Position numbers and translations under genes: made by a program. From Oscillatoriales cyanobacterium (GTDB lineage Bacteria > Cyanobacteriota > Cyanobacteriia > Cyanobacteriales > Microcoleaceae), in contig RDXX01000078.1 of assembly GCA_004292955.1 (NCBI GenBank), forward strand, positions 1 to 54,147: a stretch of DNA of 54,147 nt, in the 5' to 3' direction. The notes under the pieces are model-generated. The model was not told the DNA's origin. It ran no database searches and saw only the letters and a program-made list of their open reading frames with translations. Positions 19,101 to 27,179 of this stretch are shown piece by piece (positions within the stretch are counted from its first letter, which is position 1; every line of letters begins with the position of its first letter).

Positions 19101-22100
19101 CCTGTTTTTGTGGCAAAACCAGAACTATTGCCGCAGGTTATCTTTACAATGGTCGATTTTTCGATTAAACGGGGTCATTCAGCACTTGGGGCGATCGCCT
19201 ATATTTGGTATGGCTTGCTGCTGGCTGGTGCCTTAGGAGAGATCGACGCTGGATATCATTCTGGACAGCTAGCTTTGAAGCTGTTAGAGCAATTCAATGC
19301 TAAACAATTTAAATGCAAAGTTTACCACCTGTTTAACACTTTTGTTCGCCACTGGAAAGAACACGCTAAAGAGACAATTGCCCCCTTAATAGAGAGCGTT
19401 CAAAGCGGCCTGGAAACTGGAGACTTAGAATTTAGTAGTTATGCTGCTTTAAACAGTTGTTCTTGCCCTTTTTTGATTGGAGAACAACTAGAAAATGTCG
19501 AACACAAACAAGTGCAATACTTCACTTTAGTACAAAATCTCAAGCAAGAACTTTCGATGGAATTGCTGGGCATCTGGGGGCAAATTATTTTAAATTTGCG
19601 AGGAATGTCCGCAAACAAATCTCAACTAATAGGTGAAAAATTTAATGAAGCAGAGATTTTGCCTCGGCTGCAACAAGCTAACAATTATATGTCACTTTTT
19701 AATGTTTATCTCGCTAAGTTGCTGTTAAATTACTTATTTAAACAGCCAGATAAAGCAGTTGCTGACGCATCTTTAGCGGCCGAATATGCACAAGCAGCAA
19801 TTGGCTTCATGATGATTGGTACGCACAATTTTTATTATTCGCTGGCACTCCTCGCTGTATATCCAACTGCTGACAGCGCAGAACAAGCAAAACACTTGAT
19901 GCAGGTAGTAGCGAATCAAGAAAAAATGCGAAAATGGGCGCACCACGCACCAATGAATTATCAGCATAAATATGAGTTAGTTGAGGCTGAGAAAGCGCGG
20001 GTGTTGGGGGACAAAGATAAAGCAATAGATTATTACGATCGCGCAATCCAACATTCCCGCGAACAGGGATACATTCAGGAAGAGGCTTTGGCGAATGAAT
20101 TAGCTGCTGAGTTTTACCTGTTTGTGGGGCGCCAGAAGGTGGCTAAGGTTTACATGACGGATGCTTACTACGGTTACATCCGTTGGGGTGCGAATGCTAA
20201 AGTTGCAGATTTGGAGAAACGCTATCCGCAGTTGATTGTACGGATGCCGGAAAGTGATAGTCTCACAATTAGCGATCGCCCGACTGTGACTGTAACTTCT
20301 GCAACCGTTACCGGTACTCACAAAGCTTTGGATTTCGCTACCGTCATGAAAGCATCTCTGGCTATCTCCGGCGAAATTGTCCTCGATGCTTTGCTGGACA
20401 AATTGATGCGGATTTTGTTGGAAAATGCGGGGGCCCAAACTGGGTTTTTGATCGCACCAAAAAACGGTGAATTTGTCATTGAAGCTGCGGGAGAGGTTGG
20501 CGGCGATGTGCGGGTGCTCTCGGGCGCGGGCTTGGATTGTGCGTATCCGCGATCGCTAATCAATTTTGTCGATCGCACTCAGCAAGATGTCGTGTTGAAT
20601 GACGCCAGCAGCGACGCTATTTTCCACAATGACCCCTACATCGTCGATCGCCAGCCAAAATCGGTGTTATGCGCGGCGATCGTCTATCAAGGCAAATTAA
20701 CCGCGATCCTGTATTTGGAAAACAATTTGACAACCGGCGCTTTTACAGGCGATCGCTTGGAAGTATTGAAGCTGCTTTCTTCCCAAGCTGCGATCGCCCT
20801 CGAAAATGCCCGCCTTTACACAAACTTAGAAACTGCCAACAAACAACTCGCAGAATACAACTTTACCCTAGAAGCAAAAGTAAAAGAACGCACCCAAGAA
20901 TTACACGAAAAAAACTCGCTACTTTCCGAAGAAATTAAAGAACGCCAAAAAGCCGAAGCCGCCGCCCGAGATGCCAGCCACGCCAAAAGCGAATTTTTAG
21001 CTAACATGAGCCACGAATTGCGAACACCCCTCAACGGCATTTTAGGTTACACCCAAATCTTTAAGCGCGACAAACATTTGACCTCGCAACAACAGAATGG
21101 AATTGGCGTTATTCACCGCTGTGGCGAACACTTGCTCGCTTTGATAGAGGATATTTTAGACCTTTCTAAAATCGAGGCAAGGAGAATGGAACTCGTGGCC
21201 ACAGACTTTGATTTTCCCGATTTCATTCAAGGCATTAATGCTATTTGTAGCATTCGGGCAAGTCAAAAAAACATAGCTTTTAATTGCGAATATCTTTCGT
21301 ATCTCCCCAGTGCAATCTCGGCAGATGAAAAGAAGTTGCGCCAAATATTGATTAATTTAATTGGTAATGCTGTTAAGTTTACTGAAAGGGGTGGGGTAAC
21401 ATTTAAGGTTTCAGTAGTGGATTGTGTAAGCGATGAAAATAGGACTGAAGTCCTCACTACGAACCTTGATGGAACCCGGACTGAAGTCCTTACTACGAAC
21501 CTGAGGATTCGGTTTCAGGTTGAAGATACAGGAATTGGGATCGCTGCTGATGAATTGCCAAAGATATTTACACCTTTTGAACAGGTGGGCAATACCCGCC
21601 GCCATACCGAAGGAACCGGATTGGGATTAGCAATCAGCCGGGAATTAGTCGAGATTATGGGCAGCGAATTACAAGTAGAAAGCACTTTAGGCAGAGGTAG
21701 CATTTTCTGGTTTGAGTTAGATTTGCTAGCAGTTGACAGCCCAGAAATAAATAAAAAGTATTCCCAAAAATTTATCAAAGGTTTCAATGGTACTAACAAA
21801 AAACTTCTGGTGGTTGACGATCAGTGGGAAAATCGCTCGGTTTTAATTCACCTGCTCGAACCGTTGGGTTTTGAAATAATTGAGGCTACAGACGGTCAAG
21901 ATTGTTTGAATAAAGCCCTGGAATTTCAACCGGATTGTATCTTGATTGATTTGGTAATGCCGGTGATGGACGGATTTGAAGCGATGCGGCAAATTCGCAA
22001 GTTGCCGCTCTTTAAAAATGTGGTCACGATCGGCACTTCTGCTAGTATTATGGCAGTGGAAAAGCAGGGAAGTTTAGCAGCAGGATGCAATGCTTTTCTC

Positions 22101-22442
22101 CCCAAGCCGATCCGGGCTGAGGAACTTTTAAATTGCTTGCAAGTTCATTTAGAGTTAGAATGGATTTATGAGAATTTGGAAGACGAAAATTATGAATCTG
22201 AAGATTCCGACAACCAATCTAAAATTCCAGATGAAAAAATTATCCCTCCTCCGGCAGAGGAAATAGCTGTACTTTTTGAATTAGCAATGATGGGTGACTT
22301 AGGAGGAATTCAAAAACAAGCAGAAAAATTGGCCAAAATTAATGCAAAATATGTCTCTTTTGCCAGCCATCTGAATCAATTAGCTAAAAATTTTGAAGAA
22401 GCAAAGATTTTAGAATTCGTAGAACAATATAGGAAGCATTGA
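16191..22442 (+). CDS. Giant Ser/Thr kinase - AAA ATPase - GAF - hybrid histidine kinase
   Basis: This 2083-aa multidomain signalling protein belongs to a class common in filamentous cyanobacteria. A Hanks-type kinase domain (residues 8-270) has HKDIKPHN; the DFG position reads DFS (TDFSIS). An AAA/STAND-type ATPase follows, with Walker A GYSGIGKS (~373-380) and Walker B VVFLDDLQWAD (~495-505), then a long helical transducer, a GAF domain (~1378-1540), HisKA with MSHELRTPLNG (His1608), HATPase (~1704-1843; EDTGIGI, GTGLGLA) and a receiver (~1868-1985; Asp1920 in LIDLVMPVMDG). A C-terminal ~100 residues are acidic. Two repeat invasions are visible in frame: two PPQPPLAKGG units at residues ~320-352, and two TEVLTTNL units within the HATPase at ~1751-1771. 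The next kinase gene starts 4 bp after the stop, so the two are co-transcribed. The stimulus is unknown. Confidence 0.92.
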   Translation: MILLTGYQITEQIYSGINTAIYRGIWEQENLPVIVKTLKSEYPTLEEITRLRHEYKIRKNLRNIETIVNSYRLETHQNSVALTLEDFGGLALSKLLTTQKIKLKHFLEIAVQLAQSLGEIHKNQIIHKDIKPHNIIIHPETYQVKITDFSISSRLVRENASPSYPNLLEGTLAYISPEQTGRMNRAIDYRSDFYSLGVTFYEMLTGELPFNAIDPLELVHCHIAKIAPAPHSLKPEIPEAISAIVMKLLEKTAEDRYQSADGLRFDLETCLAQLQGSGNISDFTAGNADRAGQLLIPQKLYGREAEVAALLAAFNRVSGVEPPQPPLAKGGLSELSQSTGEPPQPPLAKGGLIESSSSSLTSKTGGVEIILVSGYSGIGKSCLVNEVQKPIVRQRGYFIGGKFDQFKRNIPYASVIQAFQSLIRQLLTESTASIQTWKQKLLAALGTSGKVVTDVIPEVELIIGKQPEVPELGPTESQNRFNRVFKQFINVFTAKEHPLVVFLDDLQWADSASLKLIELLVTDAESKYLLLIGAYRDNEVSPTHPLIQTIENIQKAVAVMPERVSNIVLAPLELSHVQLLISETLKTRISEKIQLFAELLFNKTQGNPFFLTQLLRTLYQENLLAYDFSSAAWQWDLGHIQAIGITDCNVVELIARNIRKLPVSAQSALKLAACIGNQFKLEVLSIVSEKSQKETALNLWDALQAGLVLPLSNDYKIPLVFEGLETGLAGLQDVKVDYKFLHDKVQQAAYSLIPDGEKQATHVKIGQLLLNNTPPSEIEENVFDIVNQLNFGVEFIADKAAKNELAKLNLIAGKKAKASNAYEATIRYLNVGLALINSPQSPVSIGSSWQTDYDLTLNLHVEAAEAEYLNTNFGRSQELADIVLQQATNLLDKVKVYELQIQSYLSQNQMVEAIDTGLKALEILGFTLSEIPPQGLTAIKLPQLDELENVPVMTDSYQLAAMRILSAVVSPVFVAKPELLPQVIFTMVDFSIKRGHSALGAIAYIWYGLLLAGALGEIDAGYHSGQLALKLLEQFNAKQFKCKVYHLFNTFVRHWKEHAKETIAPLIESVQSGLETGDLEFSSYAALNSCSCPFLIGEQLENVEHKQVQYFTLVQNLKQELSMELLGIWGQIILNLRGMSANKSQLIGEKFNEAEILPRLQQANNYMSLFNVYLAKLLLNYLFKQPDKAVADASLAAEYAQAAIGFMMIGTHNFYYSLALLAVYPTADSAEQAKHLMQVVANQEKMRKWAHHAPMNYQHKYELVEAEKARVLGDKDKAIDYYDRAIQHSREQGYIQEEALANELAAEFYLFVGRQKVAKVYMTDAYYGYIRWGANAKVADLEKRYPQLIVRMPESDSLTISDRPTVTVTSATVTGTHKALDFATVMKASLAISGEIVLDALLDKLMRILLENAGAQTGFLIAPKNGEFVIEAAGEVGGDVRVLSGAGLDCAYPRSLINFVDRTQQDVVLNDASSDAIFHNDPYIVDRQPKSVLCAAIVYQGKLTAILYLENNLTTGAFTGDRLEVLKLLSSQAAIALENARLYTNLETANKQLAEYNFTLEAKVKERTQELHEKNSLLSEEIKERQKAEAAARDASHAKSEFLANMSHELRTPLNGILGYTQIFKRDKHLTSQQQNGIGVIHRCGEHLLALIEDILDLSKIEARRMELVATDFDFPDFIQGINAICSIRASQKNIAFNCEYLSYLPSAISADEKKLRQILINLIGNAVKFTERGGVTFKVSVVDCVSDENRTEVLTTNLDGTRTEVLTTNLRIRFQVEDTGIGIAADELPKIFTPFEQVGNTRRHTEGTGLGLAISRELVEIMGSELQVESTLGRGSIFWFELDLLAVDSPEINKKYSQKFIKGFNGTNKKLLVVDDQWENRSVLIHLLEPLGFEIIEATDGQDCLNKALEFQPDCILIDLVMPVMDGFEAMRQIRKLPLFKNVVTIGTSASIMAVEKQGSLAAGCNAFLPKPIRAEELLNCLQVHLELEWIYENLEDENYESEDSDNQSKIPDEKIIPPPAEEIAVLFELAMMGDLGGIQKQAEKLAKINAKYVSFASHLNQLAKNFEEAKILEFVEQYRKH
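17151..17246. repeat. Two in-frame hairpin repeats inside the giant kinase gene
   Basis: A 36-bp unit occurs at 17151-17186 and 17211-17246, exactly 60 bp apart. Each contains a hairpin with a 9-bp stem of C7TT/AAG7 and loop GCT, and encodes EPPQPPLAKGGL. They sit in the linker between kinase and ATPase domains, where added residues are tolerable. Confidence 0.9.
21443..21503. repeat. Two in-frame 36-bp hairpin-repeat units inside the HATPase domain
   Basis: GGACTGAAGTCC followed by T(C/T)ACTACGAACCT occurs at 21443 and 21479, one 36-bp (12-codon) period. It encodes RTEVLTTNL twice, in the loop between the N-box and G1-box strands. It is a member of the GGGCTGAAGCCC family. Confidence 0.85.
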
Positions 22443-22446
22443 AAAC

Positions 22447-23943
22447 ATGAGCATCTTACCTTGGCAAGAGAGCGTTATCTTGATCGTCGATGATAACCAA
22501 AATAATTTGGCAGTGCTGTTTGATTTTTTGACGGAATCGGGGTTTAAAGTGTTGGTGGCAAGGACGGGAGAGAGCGCTATCAAAAAAGCTGAATACTCGC
22601 TGCCAGATTTGATATTGCTGGACGTATTAATGCCGGGAATTGATGGGTTTGAAACTTGCCGGCTTTTGAAGGCTGGCGATTTGACAAAGGAGATTCCGGT
22701 GATTTTCATGACAGCGCTGGATGAGACGGAAGATAAGGTAAAAGGATTTAATTTGGGAGCTGTTGATTACGTTACTAAGCCGATTCAAAATCAAGAAGTC
22801 TTAGCTCGGGCTAAAGCGCATTTGAGCATCCGCAAGCTGACTCAAAAACTTCAGGAGCAAAATGCCCAGATGCAGCGTGAAATTGTCGATCGCAAACAAG
22901 CTCAAATTAACCTGGAACAACTGGCTGCCGAGTTGGAAAAACGGGTAGAGTCGCGCACTGTGGAACTTTGTCAAACCAACGAGCGGCTACAGGAAGAGGT
23001 GAACCAGAGACAGCAAACACAGGAGAATTTACAGCAGTCCCTGCACAAGCTCCAGCACGCCCAGTCGTTGTTAATTCAGAGCGAAAAAATGTCTGCTTTG
23101 GGGCAAATGGTGGCGGGAATTGCTCACGAAATTAACAATCCGGTAAATTTTATCTGCGGCAATCTCAATTACGTTCGCGATTATACTGAAGATTTGCTCA
23201 AGGTACTCAATCTTTACCAGCAGCACTATCCCGAACCCGCAGCGGAAATAACATCAACAGCAGAAGCGGTAGAGATTGAATTCATCAAGGATGATTTGCT
23301 GAAAATGCTAGACTCGATGCGGCTAGGTGGCGATCGCATTCGGGATATAATTCTGTCTCTACGGTATTTTTCGCGACAAGAAGGGCGAGAAATGGAGCTG
23401 ATTGATATTCATCAAGGTATTGACAGCACGCTGATGATTTTGCAAAATCGGCTGAAATTTAAGGCGAACCGTCCCGCGATTCAGGTGATTAAGGAGTACG
23501 ATACCGATTTGAAAAATGTAGAGTGCTGCGGCGGGGAGATCAATCAGGTATTTATGAATATTTTAGCTAATGCCATCGATGCGATAGAAGAATCATGCGC
23601 TGAAAAAACTATGGAAGAAATTAAAATAAATCCCTACCAGATTCGGATTTGTACGAAAGTCCACAACCCGAACACGGCAATTATTAAAATTGCTGACAGC
23701 GGGCCGGGAATCAGTGAGGATTTGTGCGATCGTATTTTTGACCCATTTTTTACAACAAAGCCTGTGGGAAAAGGTACGGGAATCGGCCTGTCAATTAGCT
23801 GGCACATTGTCACAGAAAAGCACGGTGGCAGTTTGCGCTGTTGTTCGACACCAGGCCAAGGAACCGAATTTGCGATCGAGCTTCCAATTCGACAAAAAGT
23901 GCGAGAAATGGCGACCTCCGGTTCCAAAATAGTAGACCGCTAA
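22447..23943 (+). CDS. REC-domain sensor histidine kinase
   Basis: This 498-aa cytosolic protein has an N-terminal receiver (Asp59 in LLDVLMPGIDG, plus VDDN and the KPI lysine), a coiled coil (residues 130-210) and a histidine kinase with H-box MVAGIAHEINNP (His227), N-box QVFMNILANAIDAIEE, G1 ADSGPGI and G2 GKGTGIGLS. All catalytic boxes are intact. The kinase belongs to the subtype with the LYQQHYPEP insertion after the H-box, shared with the phytochrome and the CBS-kinase of this window. The ATG at 22447 is 4 bp after the upstream stop, giving a two-gene operon with the giant hybrid kinase, whose receiver may share the same relay. A hairpin terminator ends the operon at 24070-24100. No transmembrane segment is present. 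Confidence 0.92.
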   Translation: MSILPWQESVILIVDDNQNNLAVLFDFLTESGFKVLVARTGESAIKKAEYSLPDLILLDVLMPGIDGFETCRLLKAGDLTKEIPVIFMTALDETEDKVKGFNLGAVDYVTKPIQNQEVLARAKAHLSIRKLTQKLQEQNAQMQREIVDRKQAQINLEQLAAELEKRVESRTVELCQTNERLQEEVNQRQQTQENLQQSLHKLQHAQSLLIQSEKMSALGQMVAGIAHEINNPVNFICGNLNYVRDYTEDLLKVLNLYQQHYPEPAAEITSTAEAVEIEFIKDDLLKMLDSMRLGGDRIRDIILSLRYFSRQEGREMELIDIHQGIDSTLMILQNRLKFKANRPAIQVIKEYDTDLKNVECCGGEINQVFMNILANAIDAIEESCAEKTMEEIKINPYQIRICTKVHNPNTAIIKIADSGPGISEDLCDRIFDPFFTTKPVGKGTGIGLSISWHIVTEKHGGSLRCCSTPGQGTEFAIELPIRQKVREMATSGSKIVDR

Positions 23944-24069
23944 TCATTGCCCTTGGGGCGCCCCAGAAGCCATAAAAAAAGCAGGTTTGTGAGCGAAAAA
24001 ATCCGTCTAAGACTGTAAAAAATCAACGTATAAATCCGGCATTTAATGAGATACTCCCAAAAACAAAAA

Positions 24070-24097
24070 GCATCGCCCATTTGAAAGGGCGATGCTG
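24070..24097. terminator. Bidirectional hairpin terminator
   Basis: A 10-bp perfect stem AGCATCGCCC / GGGCGATGCT with an 8-nt loop, flanked by an A-rich run on the left and T-rich sequence on the right. It lies between two convergent genes and can serve both. Confidence 0.8.
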
Positions 24098-24115
24098 TTT
24101 CTCAAATGGGTAATT

Positions 24116-24322
24116 CTATTCAGGAAAATCAGGGATTATCCATTTGGGAGGTTCCGTCCGTTTCCTTCTCACCGCTTCCTCTGCCATTTCTAGCATTTTG
24201 TCGAGAGAAGTATTTTCAATAAAGCTTGAAGTTGCTTCTGCGTATTCCCGCTTCGGACACTTGTCGCCCAAAACGCAGCCGTTGACGCAAGCTACAGCAC
24301 AATCGACAGTGTTCTCCACCAT
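24116..24322 (-). CDS. Small Cys-rich conserved-looking protein, unknown function
   Basis: This is a 68-aa soluble protein. The first 25 residues hold four cysteines (CAVACVNGCVLGDKC), which could bind a metal or an Fe-S cluster (inference). The remainder is acidic and helical (IENTSLDKMLEMAEEAVRRK) and ends in a proline-rich tail (EPPKWIIPDFPE). The ATG at 24322 is backed by a purine-rich AAAGGA about 10 bp upstream, and codon use matches neighbouring genes, so I accept it despite its size. It converges on the kinase operon with a shared terminator. No family name can be given safely. Confidence 0.7.
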   Translation of the reverse strand: MVENTVDCAVACVNGCVLGDKCPKREYAEATSSFIENTSLDKMLEMAEEAVRRKRTEPPKWIIPDFPE

Positions 24323-24487
24323 AACTTTTTTCCTTTCACGGTTCCAACAACTAGCAGGCAGATGCTCTGGGTGAATTTGTCAAGAGACTGCCCTCTATGT
24401 TCATTTTACTTTACAAACTGGCATCAAATGTCGATCGCCAGCGCAAAACTGTTATAAAATCAAAGCAACCTACCAAATTTGCCGATT

Positions 24488-24898
24488 ATGAGCAATTTTC
24501 TGCGCCGCTTAAAACTTTTCCCCTGGCGAGAAATGCTGCAAATTGCCGCCCTCGTCAACTCCATCGTGATTGGACTGGAACTATTTTTAGCCTGGGGTTT
24601 CACGCAATCGCGGGTAATCCGCAACATTCTGACACTTCTCTACGGCTCCTCCCTCGGAATATTGATACCTTTTGTTACAGCCGTGGGAATGGGAGCTTTA
24701 GCAGTGTACTTTTTGGAGTATTGGCAGCAGCAATTTTTGCTCAACCGGACTAATTTGTGGGTTTTAGTTTTGTGCGTAATCTTGGGTTTGGTATTAAAGT
24801 CATTCCTGCCCATACCTGCTTTTTTAGCAAGTTTATCGGAAGCTGCACTAATAGGAATTACCGTGGGAGTTTTTTGGAAGGGTCGGCCTTATTGGTGA
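24488..24898 (+). CDS. Small membrane protein with four helices, unknown function
   Basis: This 136-aa protein starts at ATG 24488; a TTG nine bases upstream is in frame but weaker. Hydrophobic segments lie at about residues 16-38, 45-70, 85-103 and 110-128, with the amphipathic start MSNFLRRLKLFPWREML. No catalytic motif is visible and I do not recognise a family. It begins about 165 bp from the divergent Cys-rich gene. It ends a few bases before a (CAGTTGA)n array and one copy of the GTAGGGTGC inverted-repeat element. An inner-membrane location is clear; the function is not. Confidence 0.7.
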   Translation: MSNFLRRLKLFPWREMLQIAALVNSIVIGLELFLAWGFTQSRVIRNILTLLYGSSLGILIPFVTAVGMGALAVYFLEYWQQQFLLNRTNLWVLVLCVILGLVLKSFLPIPAFLASLSEAALIGITVGVFWKGRPYW

Positions 24899-24900
24899 TA

Positions 24901-24941
24901 GTCAGTTGACAGTTGACAGTTGACAGTTGACAGTTGACAGT
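24901..24941. repeat. Heptamer tandem repeat (CAGTTGA)n
   Basis: About five copies immediately after the stop of the small membrane-protein gene. Confidence 0.85.
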
Positions 24942-24946
24942 GATTG

Positions 24947-25012
24947 TAGGGTGCTTCAGGGTTGAATGTCTTGAGTATAAATTAATATTTTTTGCCCTGA
25001 CGCACCCTACGA
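24947..25012. repeat. Terminal-inverted-repeat element, copy A
   Basis: About 66 bp: GTAGGGTGCTTCAGGG at the left end and CCCTGACGCACCCTAC at the right, with an AT-rich centre holding TTGAGTA and AATATT. A second copy with a better left end is at 34488-34553. It is MITE-like, with no coding capacity. Confidence 0.8.
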
Positions 25013-25140
25013 TTAGTTACTTTTTCACCCACATTGACAGTTTCAATCAACTATTTTGATGAAAAACCCGGTTTCTCGCCACCCGTGCATAAGTCCTACT
25101 TAGTTAAAGCAATACATTTCCTCTTCCCTCTTCCTTCTAA

Positions 25141-26652
25141 CTATGGCAGCCAAAAATCGGGAATAACAGCTTTAGTCAAACTGCGAGCAAACTGATTAAT
25201 CTGTCTGCCGATTTGAATGTGCGGTTCGTCAGCCTCCACCGGAATAATTGTCGCTTTGTTGCCGATTCCGAAACGCGAAACTACGAAATTTGCCGCCTCC
25301 AAACCAGTAACATAAGCCTTTTCCTGCGACCAAGAACCGTGACGGGTCACAACCCAATCGCCGCTCATAAATACATTATCATAACTTGTGACCGCAGGCA
25401 ACAAATACTGATAACTTCCCGGTGCAAAATGCGTCACCGCCCGCGATAAACGAATCGCGCTGCTGTCGATTACTTTAGCCTCCCGAAAAGCCGGAATACA
25501 AGTCGCCAAATCCCGCTGAACAAGAGCAACTATTTCCTCATCTTTCAGGGGAATTAATTGATTGGCGTGATAAAAATCAGCTTCCACAACTGTTCCCGGT
25601 TCGGATCGGAACTCGTCGTGCAAAGCATTCAAATCAAAAAACGTCCATCCCGTAGTCGAACTAAATCCAAAACAGGCATTTGAAGGCAGCGGAATCTCAA
25701 TTTTTCTGTCAAACCACAGGCGAACAGCTAACACGTCAACAGCGCCCAAGTTCATCACGTCCCGAAACTCTTGGCGGGTTTGCAAAGCGGGGCTGCTGCT
25801 GATAATTTTTTGCATTCCGGTAACGCCAACTGCAAAAATAACTGCATCTGCATCGAATGTTTCGTCGCCGCAGACAACTCCCTTGGCTTGATTGTTGCTG
25901 TCAACTATGACATCAGTAACTCGCCGTTTTGTCAATACTTGGGCGCCGATTTTTTCTAGGCGTTCTACCCACGGACGAAAGATTTTTTCTCCGACAGTGC
26001 CGCGACACCAAACTACATCAAAATCTGCTTGGTGTGCTAAAATGAAATAATAAAGCATTCCCAAAGCTGCGGCGGCCGAACACTGTTCTCCGGGTGCAAA
26101 TAAACCTACTAATAACATCGGCTCAAAAGCATCCCGGTACAGCCTTGCAGATACGCCAAACTGTTTGAACAATTCGCGGGCTGTCACGCGATCGTACCGC
26201 TGCCAAGCTTCGTCGGAATTGTCGAAATCTAGTACGGCATAGAGTAAGGGTAAGGCTGAAAGGCGATCGACTAATGGCAGTCTTTTAAATCGCGTGTACA
26301 AGAATGTTCCTAACGGTGTGGGAAGTCTGGGTTCGTCCTGAAAAATGGGAGATTCAACTTCCAATCCGGCGGGGGAATACTGACAAGAACGAGTCCAAGG
26401 CGTGAAGGGATCGAGTCCTAATTCCTTGACTAATGAAAAGATGTTTTTGTAGGGATACCAGAAGCCGTGAATGCCTGCTTCTACGGAACGCCCGCCTGGG
26501 GTTTTCCACCCCGCAACTAAGCCTCCTGGCTGAGGCCCTGCTTCTAACAAAGTTACGTCATATCCTTGTTGGGCTAGGTGATAGGTGGCGCCTAAACCGG
26601 CCCATCCGGCACCGACTACGACTATTTTTGGGGTTGGCGATTCTGCTGACAT
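25141..26652 (-). CDS. FAD-dependent oxidoreductase, carotenoid-desaturase/amine-oxidase family
   Basis: This 503-aa flavoprotein has the N-terminal FAD-binding motif VVGAGWAGLGATYHLAQQGY with ..LLEAGPQPGG, followed by VEAGIHGFWYPYKN as in phytoene and zeta-carotene desaturase relatives. The C-terminal FAD segment contains FMSGDWV and the KAYVTGLEAA motif. Length fits the family. Family members desaturate or isomerise carotenes or oxidise other isoprenoids, often at the thylakoid or plasma membrane. The exact substrate cannot be read, and it differs from textbook crtP/crtQ in my memory only at the level of motifs. The ATG at 26652 precedes the Rossmann motif by ten residues. No partner gene adjoins: the upstream gap has repeats only and the 3' side faces another gene's tail. 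Confidence 0.85.
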   Translation of the reverse strand: MSAESPTPKIVVVGAGWAGLGATYHLAQQGYDVTLLEAGPQPGGLVAGWKTPGGRSVEAGIHGFWYPYKNIFSLVKELGLDPFTPWTRSCQYSPAGLEVESPIFQDEPRLPTPLGTFLYTRFKRLPLVDRLSALPLLYAVLDFDNSDEAWQRYDRVTARELFKQFGVSARLYRDAFEPMLLVGLFAPGEQCSAAAALGMLYYFILAHQADFDVVWCRGTVGEKIFRPWVERLEKIGAQVLTKRRVTDVIVDSNNQAKGVVCGDETFDADAVIFAVGVTGMQKIISSSPALQTRQEFRDVMNLGAVDVLAVRLWFDRKIEIPLPSNACFGFSSTTGWTFFDLNALHDEFRSEPGTVVEADFYHANQLIPLKDEEIVALVQRDLATCIPAFREAKVIDSSAIRLSRAVTHFAPGSYQYLLPAVTSYDNVFMSGDWVVTRHGSWSQEKAYVTGLEAANFVVSRFGIGNKATIIPVEADEPHIQIGRQINQFARSLTKAVIPDFWLP

Positions 26653-27179
26653 TGCGTACCTCTTGATTCTTTATTTATGATGACATAATTGATAAAATAA
26701 AGCGAGATATAACCTTTCTCAGAAAGATGAGGTACTCATGGGAATTGGCCAAACAGGGAATTGGCCAAACAGGGAATTGGCCAAACAGGGCATTGGGCAT
26801 TGGGGATACCTCACTTTTTTGAGAACCGCTATATAGCTTCACTAATTTAGATGAGGTCTGTCTGGTAATCGGGAATTGGTCGCGCTTGACTAAGCTCATT
26901 TTATAAGCGCCATATGAACTCGATTATCAGAAGGTTAGACGAGGTTTTTTTACCAGAAAGAATTGGTTGAAAGGCTCTCGCCGATCGGGAGAAATTAAAA
27001 TCAGACTATTGATTACTCCAATCCTCTTCCTTCTAAATAGAGGTCGCTCTCAAACTGTCAACTATCAACTGTCAACTGTCAACTGTTGAAGGCGATAGCT
27101 GTTATATTAAAACGTTAAGGTTGGTTTTTTCGGCGAATTAAGATTAGAGTAAAATACACAAACAGAACGGGTTGTCAAT
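26653..27179. other. Repeat-rich intergenic region
   Basis: It contains four near-identical 17-bp units (GGGAATTGGCCAAACAG, about 26739-26795), the second copy of a ~100-bp dispersed element (about 26952-27053) and a (TCAACTG)n array (27055-27087). An open frame on the minus strand at 26675-26899 only translates the 17-bp repeats. No ribosome site stronger than background is seen before the ZorA-like start. Confidence 0.65.
26952..27053. repeat. Dispersed ~100-bp element, copy B
   Basis: It shares ACCAGAAAGAATTGGTTGAA, GGGAGAAATTAAAATCAGAC-like and TTACTCCAATCCTCTTCCTT segments and TAGAGGT with 1075-1170, on the same strand. In both places a heptamer array lies within 130 bp downstream. Confidence 0.7.

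Noticed and set aside
26675..26899. 74-aa minus-strand frame
   Set aside because: Mostly translates four 17-bp repeats (LFGQFPVWPIP).
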